Both the position numbers and the translations under genes were made by a program. From Diphasiastrum complanatum (Eukaryota; Streptophyta; Lycopodiopsida; Lycopodiales; Lycopodiaceae): a DNA stretch of 64,000 bases. Below, in pieces: positions 46,887 to 56,400 of this stretch. Numbering within the stretch: position 1 is the stretch's first letter; every line of letters starts with the position of its first letter. The notes under the pieces are model-generated. The model was not told the origin of the DNA. It made no database searches and saw nothing but the letters and a program-made list of their open reading frames with translations. Where the stretch lies: NCBI GenBank assembly GCA_029204225.1, contig CM055102.1:31242607-31306606 (forward strand), given 5' to 3'.

Positions 46887-48236
46887 CTAAATCAGACCCC
46901 TATAGCGCCTTGACTTAAGCAATTGCTCTCGATCTGCATCCTGTCTCTGCATAAAATCCAGAAATAAAGAATCCCTTACTTCTTCACCATCTTTTCTCAA
47001 CATAGCCTCGCCTTCATCTAAGTGCCTCCATGGCATGGGATTTGTGTTAGGGTAAGGATCCTCCTGTTCTTTAGGTTCAGGTTCACCCCACAACTGACAG
47101 AAATTGTGCAGCACACAGCAAGCAACAACTGTCTGAGCAGCAGATTTCAAATAAACATCTAGATCCAGTAAAATGCGCCACCGATTTTTCAGTATGCCGA
47201 AGGCATTTTCAATTTTCACATAGCCCTTTCTCAGGTGTTCATCGAAGGAATCTCGATTTAGATCATACTGCTTGTCCTTATAGGGCTTCATCAAATACGT
47301 CCGGACTGGATAAGCAGCATCCCCCACTAGATAGGGCTGCACCACGGTACCTTGTACCATGATGGATGGCTCGGCAAGGACATCTCTATTTTGCAGTAAT
47401 TGCCCTAAATTACTATTCTTGAAATGGCTAGCATCATGTGTCGCCCCCGGAGCTTTGCAACAAACATCCCAGAACAACTTATCTGCGTCACAAACACCCT
47501 GCAAAAGTATAGAATAAAACTTGCGCTTTCCACAATAGTCCGAAGAATTGTAATCTTTTCCCGGCCTATATTTTAGCTTCACATGAGTGCCATCAATTGC
47601 CCCACACATATTAGCGATCGTCGTCAAGCTCTGAAACTTTGCTATAATCCGGGCAAGTCTTTCGCCTGTTGGAATGGCTATATATTTTGAATACATCTTA
47701 TCGCGGCTCGCAAGGATCGCCGTAATGGTCATAGTATACTTCCAAAGAGTAGATCTGCCAACATTATATTTGTCTGCAACTTTTGCAGCAGGGTATCCAG
47801 TGGCAAGGCGATACAGCACCATGGCAACAGCCTTTTCCACTTCTATAGGCTCCCTCACAAAGGCAGTGTGTAACTGAAGGTGAGGCCGCAATTCCTCAAC
47901 CAGATACAGATATGCAGCATATGACATGCGATATGTCCTGCGCCACTCCCTGTCTCTGGAAAAAGTATCCATAACCCTAATGCGTTTTTCAGTCTGCGAC
48001 CATTTGCTTTCCGGACGAGGCCGCTTCCAAAGCCGCTTCTTGTTCCTCATGGCAAGCGAGGCGCTGTTTACCATGACGAAGCACAGGAACATGGCGATGT
48101 AGTTCATGGGCGTGACGCTGGCGTCGGGGGTTTCGTGCATGCTGCTGCTGCACTCTAGCACGGCGGTTGATGTTGCCTGGGAGTTGAGAAACCAGAGCAT
48201 GAACAGCACTGCCGCATCATCATCCAGATCCTCCAT
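46887..48236 (-). CDS. HARBI1/ALP1-like nuclease (PIF/Harbinger transposase family)
   Basis: An intact single-exon 449-codon gene. The DDE_4 nuclease fold is clear: GAIDGTHVKL (Asp215), YLVGDAAYP (Asp306) and KIENAFGILKNRWRIL (Glu343), all acidic residues kept, with GATHDASHF between. An N-terminal helix-turn-helix-like part (KVADKYNVGRSTLWKY) precedes it. Length and layout match plant ALP1-like proteins, some of which are domesticated transposases acting with Polycomb complexes (ALP1 in Arabidopsis). No Myb-like partner ORF and no terminal inverted repeats were found nearby, which favours a host-type gene, though an old transposon copy is possible. It is the only protein here that looks open and not part of a retroelement. 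Confidence 0.9.
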   Translation of the reverse strand: MEDLDDDAAVLFMLWFLNSQATSTAVLECSSSMHETPDASVTPMNYIAMFLCFVMVNSASLAMRNKKRLWKRPRPESKWSQTEKRIRVMDTFSRDREWRRTYRMSYAAYLYLVEELRPHLQLHTAFVREPIEVEKAVAMVLYRLATGYPAAKVADKYNVGRSTLWKYTMTITAILASRDKMYSKYIAIPTGERLARIIAKFQSLTTIANMCGAIDGTHVKLKYRPGKDYNSSDYCGKRKFYSILLQGVCDADKLFWDVCCKAPGATHDASHFKNSNLGQLLQNRDVLAEPSIMVQGTVVQPYLVGDAAYPVRTYLMKPYKDKQYDLNRDSFDEHLRKGYVKIENAFGILKNRWRILLDLDVYLKSAAQTVVACCVLHNFCQLWGEPEPKEQEDPYPNTNPMPWRHLDEGEAMLRKDGEEVRDSLFLDFMQRQDADREQLLKSRRYRGLI

Positions 48237-48420
48237 CTCCCTCGCACTACCTCTTGCTATCTTCTTTCTTTCTTCTTCTGCTCGGCTCTGTCTCTCTCTC
48301 TCTCTCGCTCTCTCCCTGCTCAGTCTTTGTGCTCATTGCTGTCTCTCCTTTCACCTCTCTTTTCTATTTTTAATCTCTCTCTATGAGCGCAAGTGCCAAT
48401 CTTCTCAAACTTAAATCCTT
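48237..48420 (-). promoter_or_regulatory. GA-rich 5' flank of the HARBI1-like gene
   Basis: Upstream of the start codon, the coding strand is GA-rich with GAGAGAGAGAGAG about 50-70 bases before the ATG. GA repeats in plant 5' leaders are bound by BPC-type GAGA factors, which can recruit Polycomb. The transcription start is not visible. Confidence 0.35.
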
Positions 48421-48650
48421 TTTTTTGGGGGGTGAAGCCTTGAAGGGTGCAAATTATCTTTCCAATCTTACTTTCAATCTTTTCCATTTTATTAGGGGCG
48501 CCACAATGCCATGAGAGGGCCTCTTTGTGGACCCAAGGCTTCCACATGCTACATAATTGTGAGCCAATTCTTGGCACTCCAAAAAAGCTAGTTCTCCAAG
48601 AGATATCACACAAAAAGCATTTTTGTACAAATAAGAATTAGGCTTTGAAA

Positions 48651-48654
<4 letters not shown>

Positions 48655-48702
<48 letters not shown>

Positions 48703-48718
48703 AGCTACTATTGGTCAG

Positions 48719-48755
<37 letters not shown>

Positions 48756-48775
48756 CTACTATTGGTCGGTTATAT
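48655..48775. repeat. CT and TA microsatellites with duplicated spacer
   Basis: (CT)n at about 48655-48681 runs into (TA)n, then TAAGCTACTATTGGTCAGTT, then (TA)n again and the same spacer with one change. Replication slippage is the likely origin. Confidence 0.85.
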
Positions 48776-48839
48776 ACAACATATACAATGTAGCAATGCT
48801 CATTAGGCAATGCCAAGGAAGGAGAGAGCCCCAAAGATG

Positions 48840-48915
48840 GCACTTCGCAGCAGTTGGGAATTGAGCCTGCGCATGGTCGGCCATAGTTAACAACTCTACC
48901 AACACACCCCGTTGT
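48840..48915 (-). mobile_element. Possible tRNA-derived SINE head
   Basis: On the minus strand GTGTGTTGGTAGAGTTG resembles a pol III A box and, about 35 bases on, GGCTCAATTCCC resembles a B box (GGTTCRANNCC). The body after it ends in the TA-rich stretch at 48720-48775. It does not fold as a complete tRNA. This is a reading by motif only. Confidence 0.35.
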
Positions 48916-48984
48916 AGGAATATAAAAAAATATCCATGTCAAGGATTATTTCGAACCCTATGAACTGGACATGGACATAGAATT

Positions 48985-49660
48985 CTTTTCCACCTTGAAC
49001 TACTTAAGTCCTCAGAAGTCTTTTCCACGAATCATCATCTGTAGTGTGTCCTTTCCATTGGATCAAGCACTCAGAGATAGAATGATTTTTCAATTGTTTT
49101 TGTCTTTGGTTTTGAGTACATTGTTTGGTTCCAAAAGTAATAAGCTCTCCAAATGGGTAAGATCCTCACCAGATCCAACTCTATCACCTACATGTACCAA
49201 AATGAGAATTAGTTTCACACTTTCTTCTCAACGAAAAATATAGATATGTAGAAAATATATAGATAAGTTCATTTAATTTACCAAGCTGACTAAGAGCATC
49301 TATAAGAGATGCCTTTGACATATTGGATCTCATGATCAAATTCTTGCATAGGCTCAGTCCACTGAGCTTTATGATCCCTCAGATCGTGTTGATTGCAAAA
49401 GAATATTAGAGGCTAGTGATCCGTATATACTATATAAGCTGATTACCAAAAAGATAATACCTCCAGGTTGTAAGTGCATCTATCATAGTAAATAACTCAT
49501 TTCCTAATTTTTTGCTCATTTTTTTTTTTAACTTTGCATTTTGTTAAATTGTTAAGAGATGTTGCAACTTTCACATAATCCTCTATAAATCTTTGAGATA
49601 ACACTGTAAAACTGAGAAAAGACTTAACTTTCCAACTGAATTTAATATCAACCACTCAAA
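48985..49660 (-). pseudogene. Ty3/gypsy relic K: RT end, RNase H, chromodomain-like tail
   Basis: Minus strand. 49655-49540: RT end with VKSFLSF and RFIEDYVKVATSLNNLTK. 49510-49290: RNase H with ELFTMIDALTTWRYYLFG, YTDH and NQHDLRDHKAQW. 49130-48985: a C-terminal piece, SECLIQWKGHTTDDDSWKRL, that fits the Y.V.WKG.....SWE pattern of chromodomain-like integrase tails. Most of the integrase is missing and stops are frequent. The first part of RT is on the other side of the solo LTR, at 50686-50870. Confidence 0.7.
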
Positions 49661-50680
49661 TGTTGGATTTCTATCCTCTCCATCCCTATCTCTCTGCTAA
49701 TATAGATCCATTCACTAGTTGCTATAAATACTTGTACAATCGCATGCTCTGCAGAAATACACCTATTTTTTTTACAGTATACAGAAATCAATGACAGTGT
49801 TTCCCCAATTGTTTAGACACCTTCGATAATTCGTTCATCCTTGATTATTCGGCCATCTTTGATTGTTCGGCCATCCTCGATAGTTCGACCATCTCAAACC
49901 ATCTGACCAGATTCGATTATTCAGCCATCCTCGAACAGTCGACAACAATCCGACTGTCGGCGGATCAATGCAGTCAGATCAACAAGTACAATGACTCAAA
50001 TCCGGAGGGAATTTCCAACAAAACAAGATGTTGTCCAAAAGCGATTGCCAATAGCACGTAGTGCCTTAATCCTAATTGTGAAGTACAAATTAAGTATTCT
50101 TTTAATTATTTAGCCATGTGTATATATCCAGTAACTTAACCGTTGCTCGATTAGCTTAATCATCCATTCATTACGATCAATCGATCATCCAAAGCACAAT
50201 TGCTTTTGTTCTCTCTCTATTATCACAAAGTATCAACTCAGAAAGAAATCGACTCTGACTGCATTCAGATTGTATCTATTCACGACCAAATAATCAATGT
50301 TTCAGTAATCTAGGTCGTGCATGTTGTGATTAAATGCTCATTTTTATTTATGTTTAGATCAATTCTTGCTTGCAAATAAACTTATTCATAGATTGAATTA
50401 TTCATATGACTAATAGCTTGTGTCGATTTGTCGCTCTAACTTCCACACCTAATACGCTTCCACAAAGCTAAATCTAAAACTCAGTTAATTCGTGCACAAC
50501 TATGGAATCGATCGTATCGATCCGATGACTTCGAAGCCGTGATCAAGTAGGGCAGACTTCGATCTGTCGAAGTCGGTCTGAATCTGATAGACGTAGTTGA
50601 ATGCAATGATGATTTCCTCGTGCTAGCTTCTCTCTGTCACGAAACGCATACTTACTAGTAGAGCCACCAAAATCCCTACA
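49661..50680 (+). mobile_element. Solo LTR
   Basis: 1020 bp from TGTTGGATTTC to CCCTACA, flanked on both sides by TCAAA (49656-49660 and 50681-50685), a 5-base target duplication. No internal region is present, so it is a solo LTR left by LTR-LTR recombination. It interrupts gypsy relic K inside RT; K resumes on each side. The start TGTTGGATTT matches the LTR start of element G, so it may belong to a related copia family. It contains TCGATNATTCG-type short repeats near 49820-49930. The strand is set by analogy with G reading TGTTGGATTT first. Confidence 0.8.
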
Positions 50681-50685
50681 TCAAA

Positions 50686-50870
50686 CATTGTCTTGATTTT
50701 ATTTTCGTCTATGTTCGACTCTTTAGAGTAATCTTATGACCAAGATATATCAGTTCATGCTTAAAAACTTCACACTTGGACTCTTTAGCAAAAAAAATTC
50801 TCTTCTACGAATCCACAAAAGTGATATGATTTACATGCTGCTTGAGAGTTCTATTGTAGATGTGGTGGTT
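50686..50870 (-). pseudogene. Ty3/gypsy relic K: RT middle
   Basis: Minus strand, with YNRTLKQHVNHI, RIFFAKESKCEVF and HELIYLGHKIT, the typical gypsy RT order after the YxDD site. One in-frame stop lies between. It continues after the solo LTR at 49655. Confidence 0.75.
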
Positions 50871-51249
50871 GGAATACAAGGGGCATCTCAATGAAGCCCA
50901 AGGTAGTTTGAAAAAATGACACCTTACAAGGAAAATCCGTGTGTAGATAAGCATTTTTGTTAAATTAATAGCCCAAGCATGACATCCTACGTGTATAAGT
51001 CTGTCTTGAAGAGCCCATCAATTGTTAGTAACGTTAGGCATCCTGCAAGTGTAAGTCCAACTTGTGATGCATTAATCCACTAAAGACAAGAAAATAGTTT
51101 TGTCAAGTCTCAAGGTTTAACTTATACTTACAAAGTTTTGTAAAAGTCAAAGTCAAGTTTTTAAAAAGGGGCTTGTATTGTATGACATTGAGACTTGAAT
51201 TGTCATATCCCATAAGCAAATGCGAGAATGGGGACACACAAGTTTCTAT
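50871..51249. other. Spacer without recognised gene
   Basis: AT-rich DNA between the gypsy relic and copia H. A short motif, GCATCCTGCAAGTGTAAGTC, recurs in variant form 60-70 bases apart (about 50980 and 51050). No coding potential seen. Confidence 0.35.
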
Positions 51250-52690
51250 ACACTTCGAATTTTTTCTTTAAGTAGTATATTGTTGTCATTCTGTTGTAAT
51301 CATCAATGAAAGTGAGAAAATATCATGATCCAGATAGAGGGTCAACTTTCATCGTCCCACAGACATCTGAGTGAACAAGCTCAAGAATGTCCTTGGCTCT
51401 TCTTCCTTCATGTACAAACGGGATTCGATGATGCTTGCCTTTCTGACAGGCTTCATAGAAGTCAGACTCTGGACTTGTGATCTTCAGACCACTTAGTAGC
51501 TCTTTTATGTCATGTCGTAGAGACTCCTCATATTCAGATCATACATTCTTCTATGCCAGAGATGATTTTCATTTTCAAATGCATTCAATATGCTACCATA
51601 GCTGCTGATAATTTTGGCTTGGTACAGGTTACCTTGTCTGGACCTGATAGTCAGCAACTTATGTGATTTTTGCTCGATTATTCGGCATACATTTCTGTCA
51701 AATAGGACTCGTATTCCAAGATCGACTATCCTCAACACATAGAGTAGATCTCTCCTTAGTGTAGGTATATAGAGTGCTCATTGAAGCTTTGCATGTCCTG
51801 ACAGTGTATGTAGCAATAGAGTACCAATGCCTTCGACATCGTGTCTGCTTCCATCACCCGGTATCATTGTTCTTGCATTGTCGAGTGTTTTATAGTAGAT
51901 CAAGATGTTCTTATTGCAGATTATATGCGATGTAGCTCCTGAGTCGATGACTATATCGTGATCGTGCTCCGTATAGCTGGTTGACTCTTCATTGAATATC
52001 GTGAAGACATTGTCGCTCTTCTCAGCATCCTTCGATGATTCTACAATATTTTCTTTTTCTACTTTATGTTTTTCTTTTGGGTTATGCTAGCATTTGCATG
52101 CCAAATGCCTTTTCTTCTTGCAGTGTCTTTTCTTCTTGCAGTGTGTGCAAGGTATTGTCAGGTTTTCTGTCTGTTGTGTATTCCGATTTGTGACAGTGAT
52201 TGTAGGTAGAAGTATCTTTGTTGTAGTTGTCTCTTGTCGAAGACTTCATTTGAGTCTTGTCGATCTTGGGCTTGTTTTTGTATTTCTTCTTGCCCCTTAC
52301 GAAAAGGGCCTTCTCCTAGTCGCCATTTGCTTGTCCTTCATATCTCATCAGTCTTTCATCTGCAACAAGACTGACTACTCTTTCAAATGTCATCTCAGGT
52401 AAGCTCAGGATGAGCATTCTCAGAGGCTGATAGGATGAGGGTAGAGATTTCATGAAATTGAGGTGCTGGGACTTGATGCTCTTGTCCAGATGCAGAGAGC
52501 TGAGTGAAAATCATTTTGATCTTGTCAACATGCTGATTCAGCTTGGTACCATCCCATTGCAAGCTCTATAGCTGATTGTGGAGGTGCATGACCGATGTGG
52601 ATGTCCTCACTTTGTATTTAGATCTAGCCTTAGTGAAGCCGATGAATTATAAGACCAAGATTTGGTTGGAAAACAATGGATTTTGGCAGT
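51250..52690 (-). pseudogene. Copia H gag, protease and integrase start
   Basis: From high to low: gag end (VVSLVADERLMRYEG near 52360), a decayed Cys/His knuckle with Lys-rich flanks (about 52090-52140), a protease-like SHIICNKN (about 51920), LYIPTLRRDLL, GAG-pre-integrase LWHRRMYDLNMRSL (51570), HRIPF-like and HSDVCG-like integrase pieces, and TFIDDYNRMTTIYYL (51300). Stops and frameshifts throughout. It ends at about 51250 inside integrase; RT and RNase H are absent. It is a different copia lineage from A-E. Confidence 0.75.
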
Positions 52691-52999
52691 ATATCAGGGT
52701 GTTTTCAGAAAATCTGAATAGGGTCAGAATTCGTGGAGGTGATAGAATGGAAGATCAGTGTCTGTTATGATTGTAGACAGACCGACGAATTCTGATATAC
52801 TTGTTTGGTCATAAGGCGGTACCCAACTAGCCACTTACTTACAAAACACAAAGCTTTGCTAAGGCTTCCCAACTAGCAAGATGACTAAACTAAATCCTAT
52901 TTTAACACCCAAAAGGGAGATGGAAATAATAGATTGCGGCTAACTAAGCAAATAGCAAATAAAGCATGCCACAATAAAACCAAAGAAAATGAGGCAAGA
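52691..52999. other. Spacer, no gene seen
   Basis: About 300 bp between the copia H relic and the unrecognised coding relic. No LTR end, primer binding site or motif could be identified. Confidence 0.3.
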
Positions 53000-55429
53000 G
53001 GAGGCTCGAGCACCTTCTCTCAAGCTATGCAGCAAAGGAAGTGCGCCGAATATTACAAGGACCACTCTGGTCGTGTGCTACAAACTTACAAGGATCATAG
53101 AAAGCTTCATGACGCTAAGGTCCGCACCAAGGATACCGAGCTGGCCACCCTACGCGCCACGCTCCAACAAGATGAGCAAGCGCTTTAGGAAGTGGAAGGC
53201 AAATTAAGAACCCTCAAAAAGTAGTTCAACGTCGTTCTAGAGTTTTCCACTACTCTAGATGGTAATTTACCTTTTATTTTCCAATATTTGATTAGACTAG
53301 CTTTTTATTATTTCTCTCTGTCTTTCCTGGCTTCCCCCCTCTCTAATTCGGATCTCATTCATATTTATCAGATTGCATCGGAGGTCAATAAAAATATTTT
53401 TGTTTTTGTCGTCCTTACTGGCTTTATCCAAGTTAAGGATTTCAATTATTTTTGTGATGTTTTTGGGAGTCCTCTGCTCCAATTTGTAGCCGGCTTTTGT
53501 GCCATGATTAATTTTTCGCATGATCGACGCTTCCAATTGGAGCTAGATCATATGCATCAACCCCCCCTCTTTGTTCCACCTCCATTTCTCCCTTCATCTT
53601 CACAACACCAATAGGTATGGTACGCACCAGAATACCAGCCAACAGGGTCAGACAAGCCTTCCGACGCCCTTTGCATGCATGTTAAGCATTGCCACACCAC
53701 TGCCGCCGCACTTCCTGACGCCCTCTGCCTCGCCTATAATGAGCTCTACACCCTGTATTCCGACTACCACCAATATCAACCAGCCACGCTCATCGTCTGC
53801 TATAATACGACCTTGGTACATTATAATGCCATTGTCCAACATCCATCCATCAGGCATCCGTGCCAAATTTTTGACTTTCCATTCATCCAATCTGCCTCCA
53901 CATTTGACTACCACCAACTTTAGCTAACTTTCCCTCACTTCGACCTCCAAACTGGCAGAGACCGCACCTTCGACCAGGATCTTCAGTACGCCTCACAGGC
54001 CGACAACACCACCGCCCTTTTGATTGATCCTAATATGCCCCCTCTCGAGCTCGCCACTCCTCCTGGAGCCATCTCACCATCTCAAGCCACCTCACCACCT
54101 CACACCACTCCTCCTCAAGCCATCTCACCATCTCAAACCACCTCACCACCTCACACCAGTTCTCTTCCTCGTGCTTCTTCACCACCTCTCACCTCTTATT
54201 CACCCATCAAAATCGATTCTCCATCCACCTCCTCAGTTCTTCCCAACCCTGTCAACAATCTTGTTGACCCTGTAGCGGTACACAAGCACTGGTACCACAA
54301 AGTCTTCTCGGTACCTGACTCAAAGCAGTCGGCCCTCTTCGAAAAGAAATATCCAGACATAACTATGAGAGGCGCCATACACTACCAAGAAAGCTCGAGG
54401 AGCTACTCAAAAAGAAGCCGGCCGATATTCTTTTACTCTTGCATCCTCAACTAGAGTGGAAAAAAGTGGTACTTTTATGCAACCCGAGCTCATCAAAGAA
54501 TATCTTACGGCTCCAATGGTGTTACGGACAGATCCACCATCCGCTGACCCGAAGACGGTCATGGTCCTCACTCAAAACTCCAAGTGTAGAGGATTACAAT
54601 TGGTCGATCATCAAGTCTGCAAAAGGTTGCAGCACGGCGGTCGATTTCCAAAGAGCGGCTAATTCTCTAGACCCGATTGTTCGGGAGGCCTACTACAATG
54701 TGGAGATCCTTCTGATGGCTTTCAAAGTCGAGACCAAGTGGGATCTATGTTTTGGAGAGTATTGCTTTGACTCCAACCTGACTTTCAAGACGACGACAAT
54801 AGTGGATCAACTACCTCTATATCGGACCTACCATCAGCTATCGTCAACATCATTTGTCAATATATCCCGGTTGAAAAGATGGTATACTACACAGTTTTGG
54901 AAAAACGTGCACAAATGGCGTTTGGCCCAATTCGCTCGCAATTTATCCATTGCAGCCAATTGTGGTCCCGATTTGAACGTACAGTTGCCGAAACCCATCG
55001 CAAGAACCGCGACATCGAAGATGCCAAGGGAAAACAATTGGAAAAGGGCCAATAATGCAACTCTCTTCCATTTTCCTATAAAAAAATCAAAAGAAGTCCA
55101 GAAAAAGCATCATGGGATTCGATTTTATATTTGTGGTTTTTTACCATTACCTCATTTTCTTCTCCTTATTTTCTTTTTATTTTCTCCCCTGTACATATTC
55201 CCCAATACTATTTTCCTTATTCCCCTGTACATATACCTTCTTTGTTTTCCCCCTTGCAGCTCAACTTTGTTGCCAGAATTTTCCTAACTTTTTGCCACAC
55301 CTTTTTTTTTCCCTTCTTGTCTATGCGTCTTTTCCCCCTCTCTTTCACCACGATTTCACATCCACGCACGCCAACGCCAATGACATACGCAGGTGCCAAG
55401 GGACTGTCACCAAATTTGCAGTGGGGACA
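53000..55429 (+). pseudogene. Unrecognised coding relic with coiled coil and Pro-rich repeat
   Basis: Plus-strand frames with coding-like composition run for about 2 kb in shifting frames. First comes a charged, probably coiled-coil part (KDTELATLRATLQQDEQAL), then a hydrophobic part, a Pro/Ser/Thr-rich segment with two copies of a 48-base unit (ISPSQ.TSPPHT..., about 54069-54165), and a basic C-terminal part with YYTVLEKRAQMAFGP and RTVAETHRKNRDIEDAKG in another frame. GC is higher than in the flanks. No known catalytic motif was found. It stops just before an LTR-like start preceded by the purine-rich GTGGGGACA, so it may be the last ORF of an unidentified LTR element. Confidence 0.35.
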
Positions 55430-55990
55430 TGTTAGAAGATTCCGATGAAGATTCTTCTAACGGATAATTCTGGTGAAGATTCTTCTAACGGATTACAGGA
55501 TGTTCGTGTGAGCTATGAGGGGACTGTATCACTTAGAAAGAGGATTTTCCCATTGCTCCACTAACAACACATTCAAAAGTTAAAGAGAGTGCAGAAATTC
55601 TTTCAAATGATCTAGCGGGGAAAGCCGGTTTTTCCTCACCGAGTTGGTATGAAGAAAGTTGGTATGCTGTCAAATGAGCTACCAGGGAAAGCTGGTTTCT
55701 CCTCACCGAGTTGGTATGAAGAAAGTTCAACCGACCCAAGTAGTTCTAAAATGCTTTGGCTTTTAATTTTTTATGATAGTCAAGTTATTATGACACATGG
55801 TTTTGGGTTAACCAAAAACCCTAACCCTAACTTTGTCTATAAGTAGGGATGTGACACCATTTTGTACGTCTACATTTACTAAAAAGCATTGATCCATGAA
55901 GAGGATCCTTCCATAAGCCCAGAACCTCATGAGAGTAGGAAGAAGTAGGAAGAGTGTCAAGAATTTCACCCCCCATCTAAGTCATTCCAC
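55430..55990 (+). mobile_element. LTR-like block with telo-box and TATA
   Basis: Starts TGTTAGAAGATTCC after a purine-rich tract. The first 60 bases hold GTTAGAAGA and TCTTCTAAC in palindromic arrangement, twice. A telo-box-like AAACCCTAACCCTAAC at about 55816-55831 lies directly before a TATAAG at 55838. The right end is not clear, so the upper limit is a guess. Confidence 0.4.
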
Positions 55991-56400
55991 AATTAGATCT
56001 CATACCAAGATTGACATCCTTGGTAGGCTTAGATTCCATCTAGATTCGTAGTTTAACCCCCTCTCCATTGGATCGAAGCCCATACTACACGACGACTCAC
56101 CTGGTTGGAGATCCAAACCCTGACTTTGCCCTCTTGATCGCAACGATTGGGGAGGCACGGAAAGGGTCCAAAAAAACTGTTGCTTGGTATTGGGTTTTTT
56201 CTGGCCCACTTGAGCTCACCAAATATCATCTTGAACCAGTTATAGGGTTCTAGTGGCTTCTTGTCAAACTTGTAATTGGATTCTACTATGTGATGCAGGA
56301 TCTGAGAAGAGATGTGTTCCTTCATGAGGTTGCCAACCATCAGGAAGTTATTCAGTAGCTATGCAACGGCATGGATAATAGGATTGCAGATGCAATTTGA
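55991..56400. other. Spacer, no recognised gene
   Basis: A 95-codon minus-strand frame at 56053-56340 has no recognised motif. It lies beyond the RNase H end of copia I, where no polypurine tract or LTR start is visible, so copia I seems truncated at its 3' side. Confidence 0.3.

Noticed and set aside
48840-48915. Functional tRNA gene
   Set aside because: The A and B box resemblance is imperfect and no acceptor or anticodon stem pairs properly; reported only as a possible SINE.
53000-55429. Pararetrovirus (caulimovirus-like) insertion
   Set aside because: The proline-rich, coiled-coil relic suggested it at first, but no movement protein, RT or zinc-knuckle motif supports it.
55815-55831. 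Interstitial telomere repeat
   Set aside because: Only about two and a half units, placed like a telo-box in a promoter; too short for a telomere relic.
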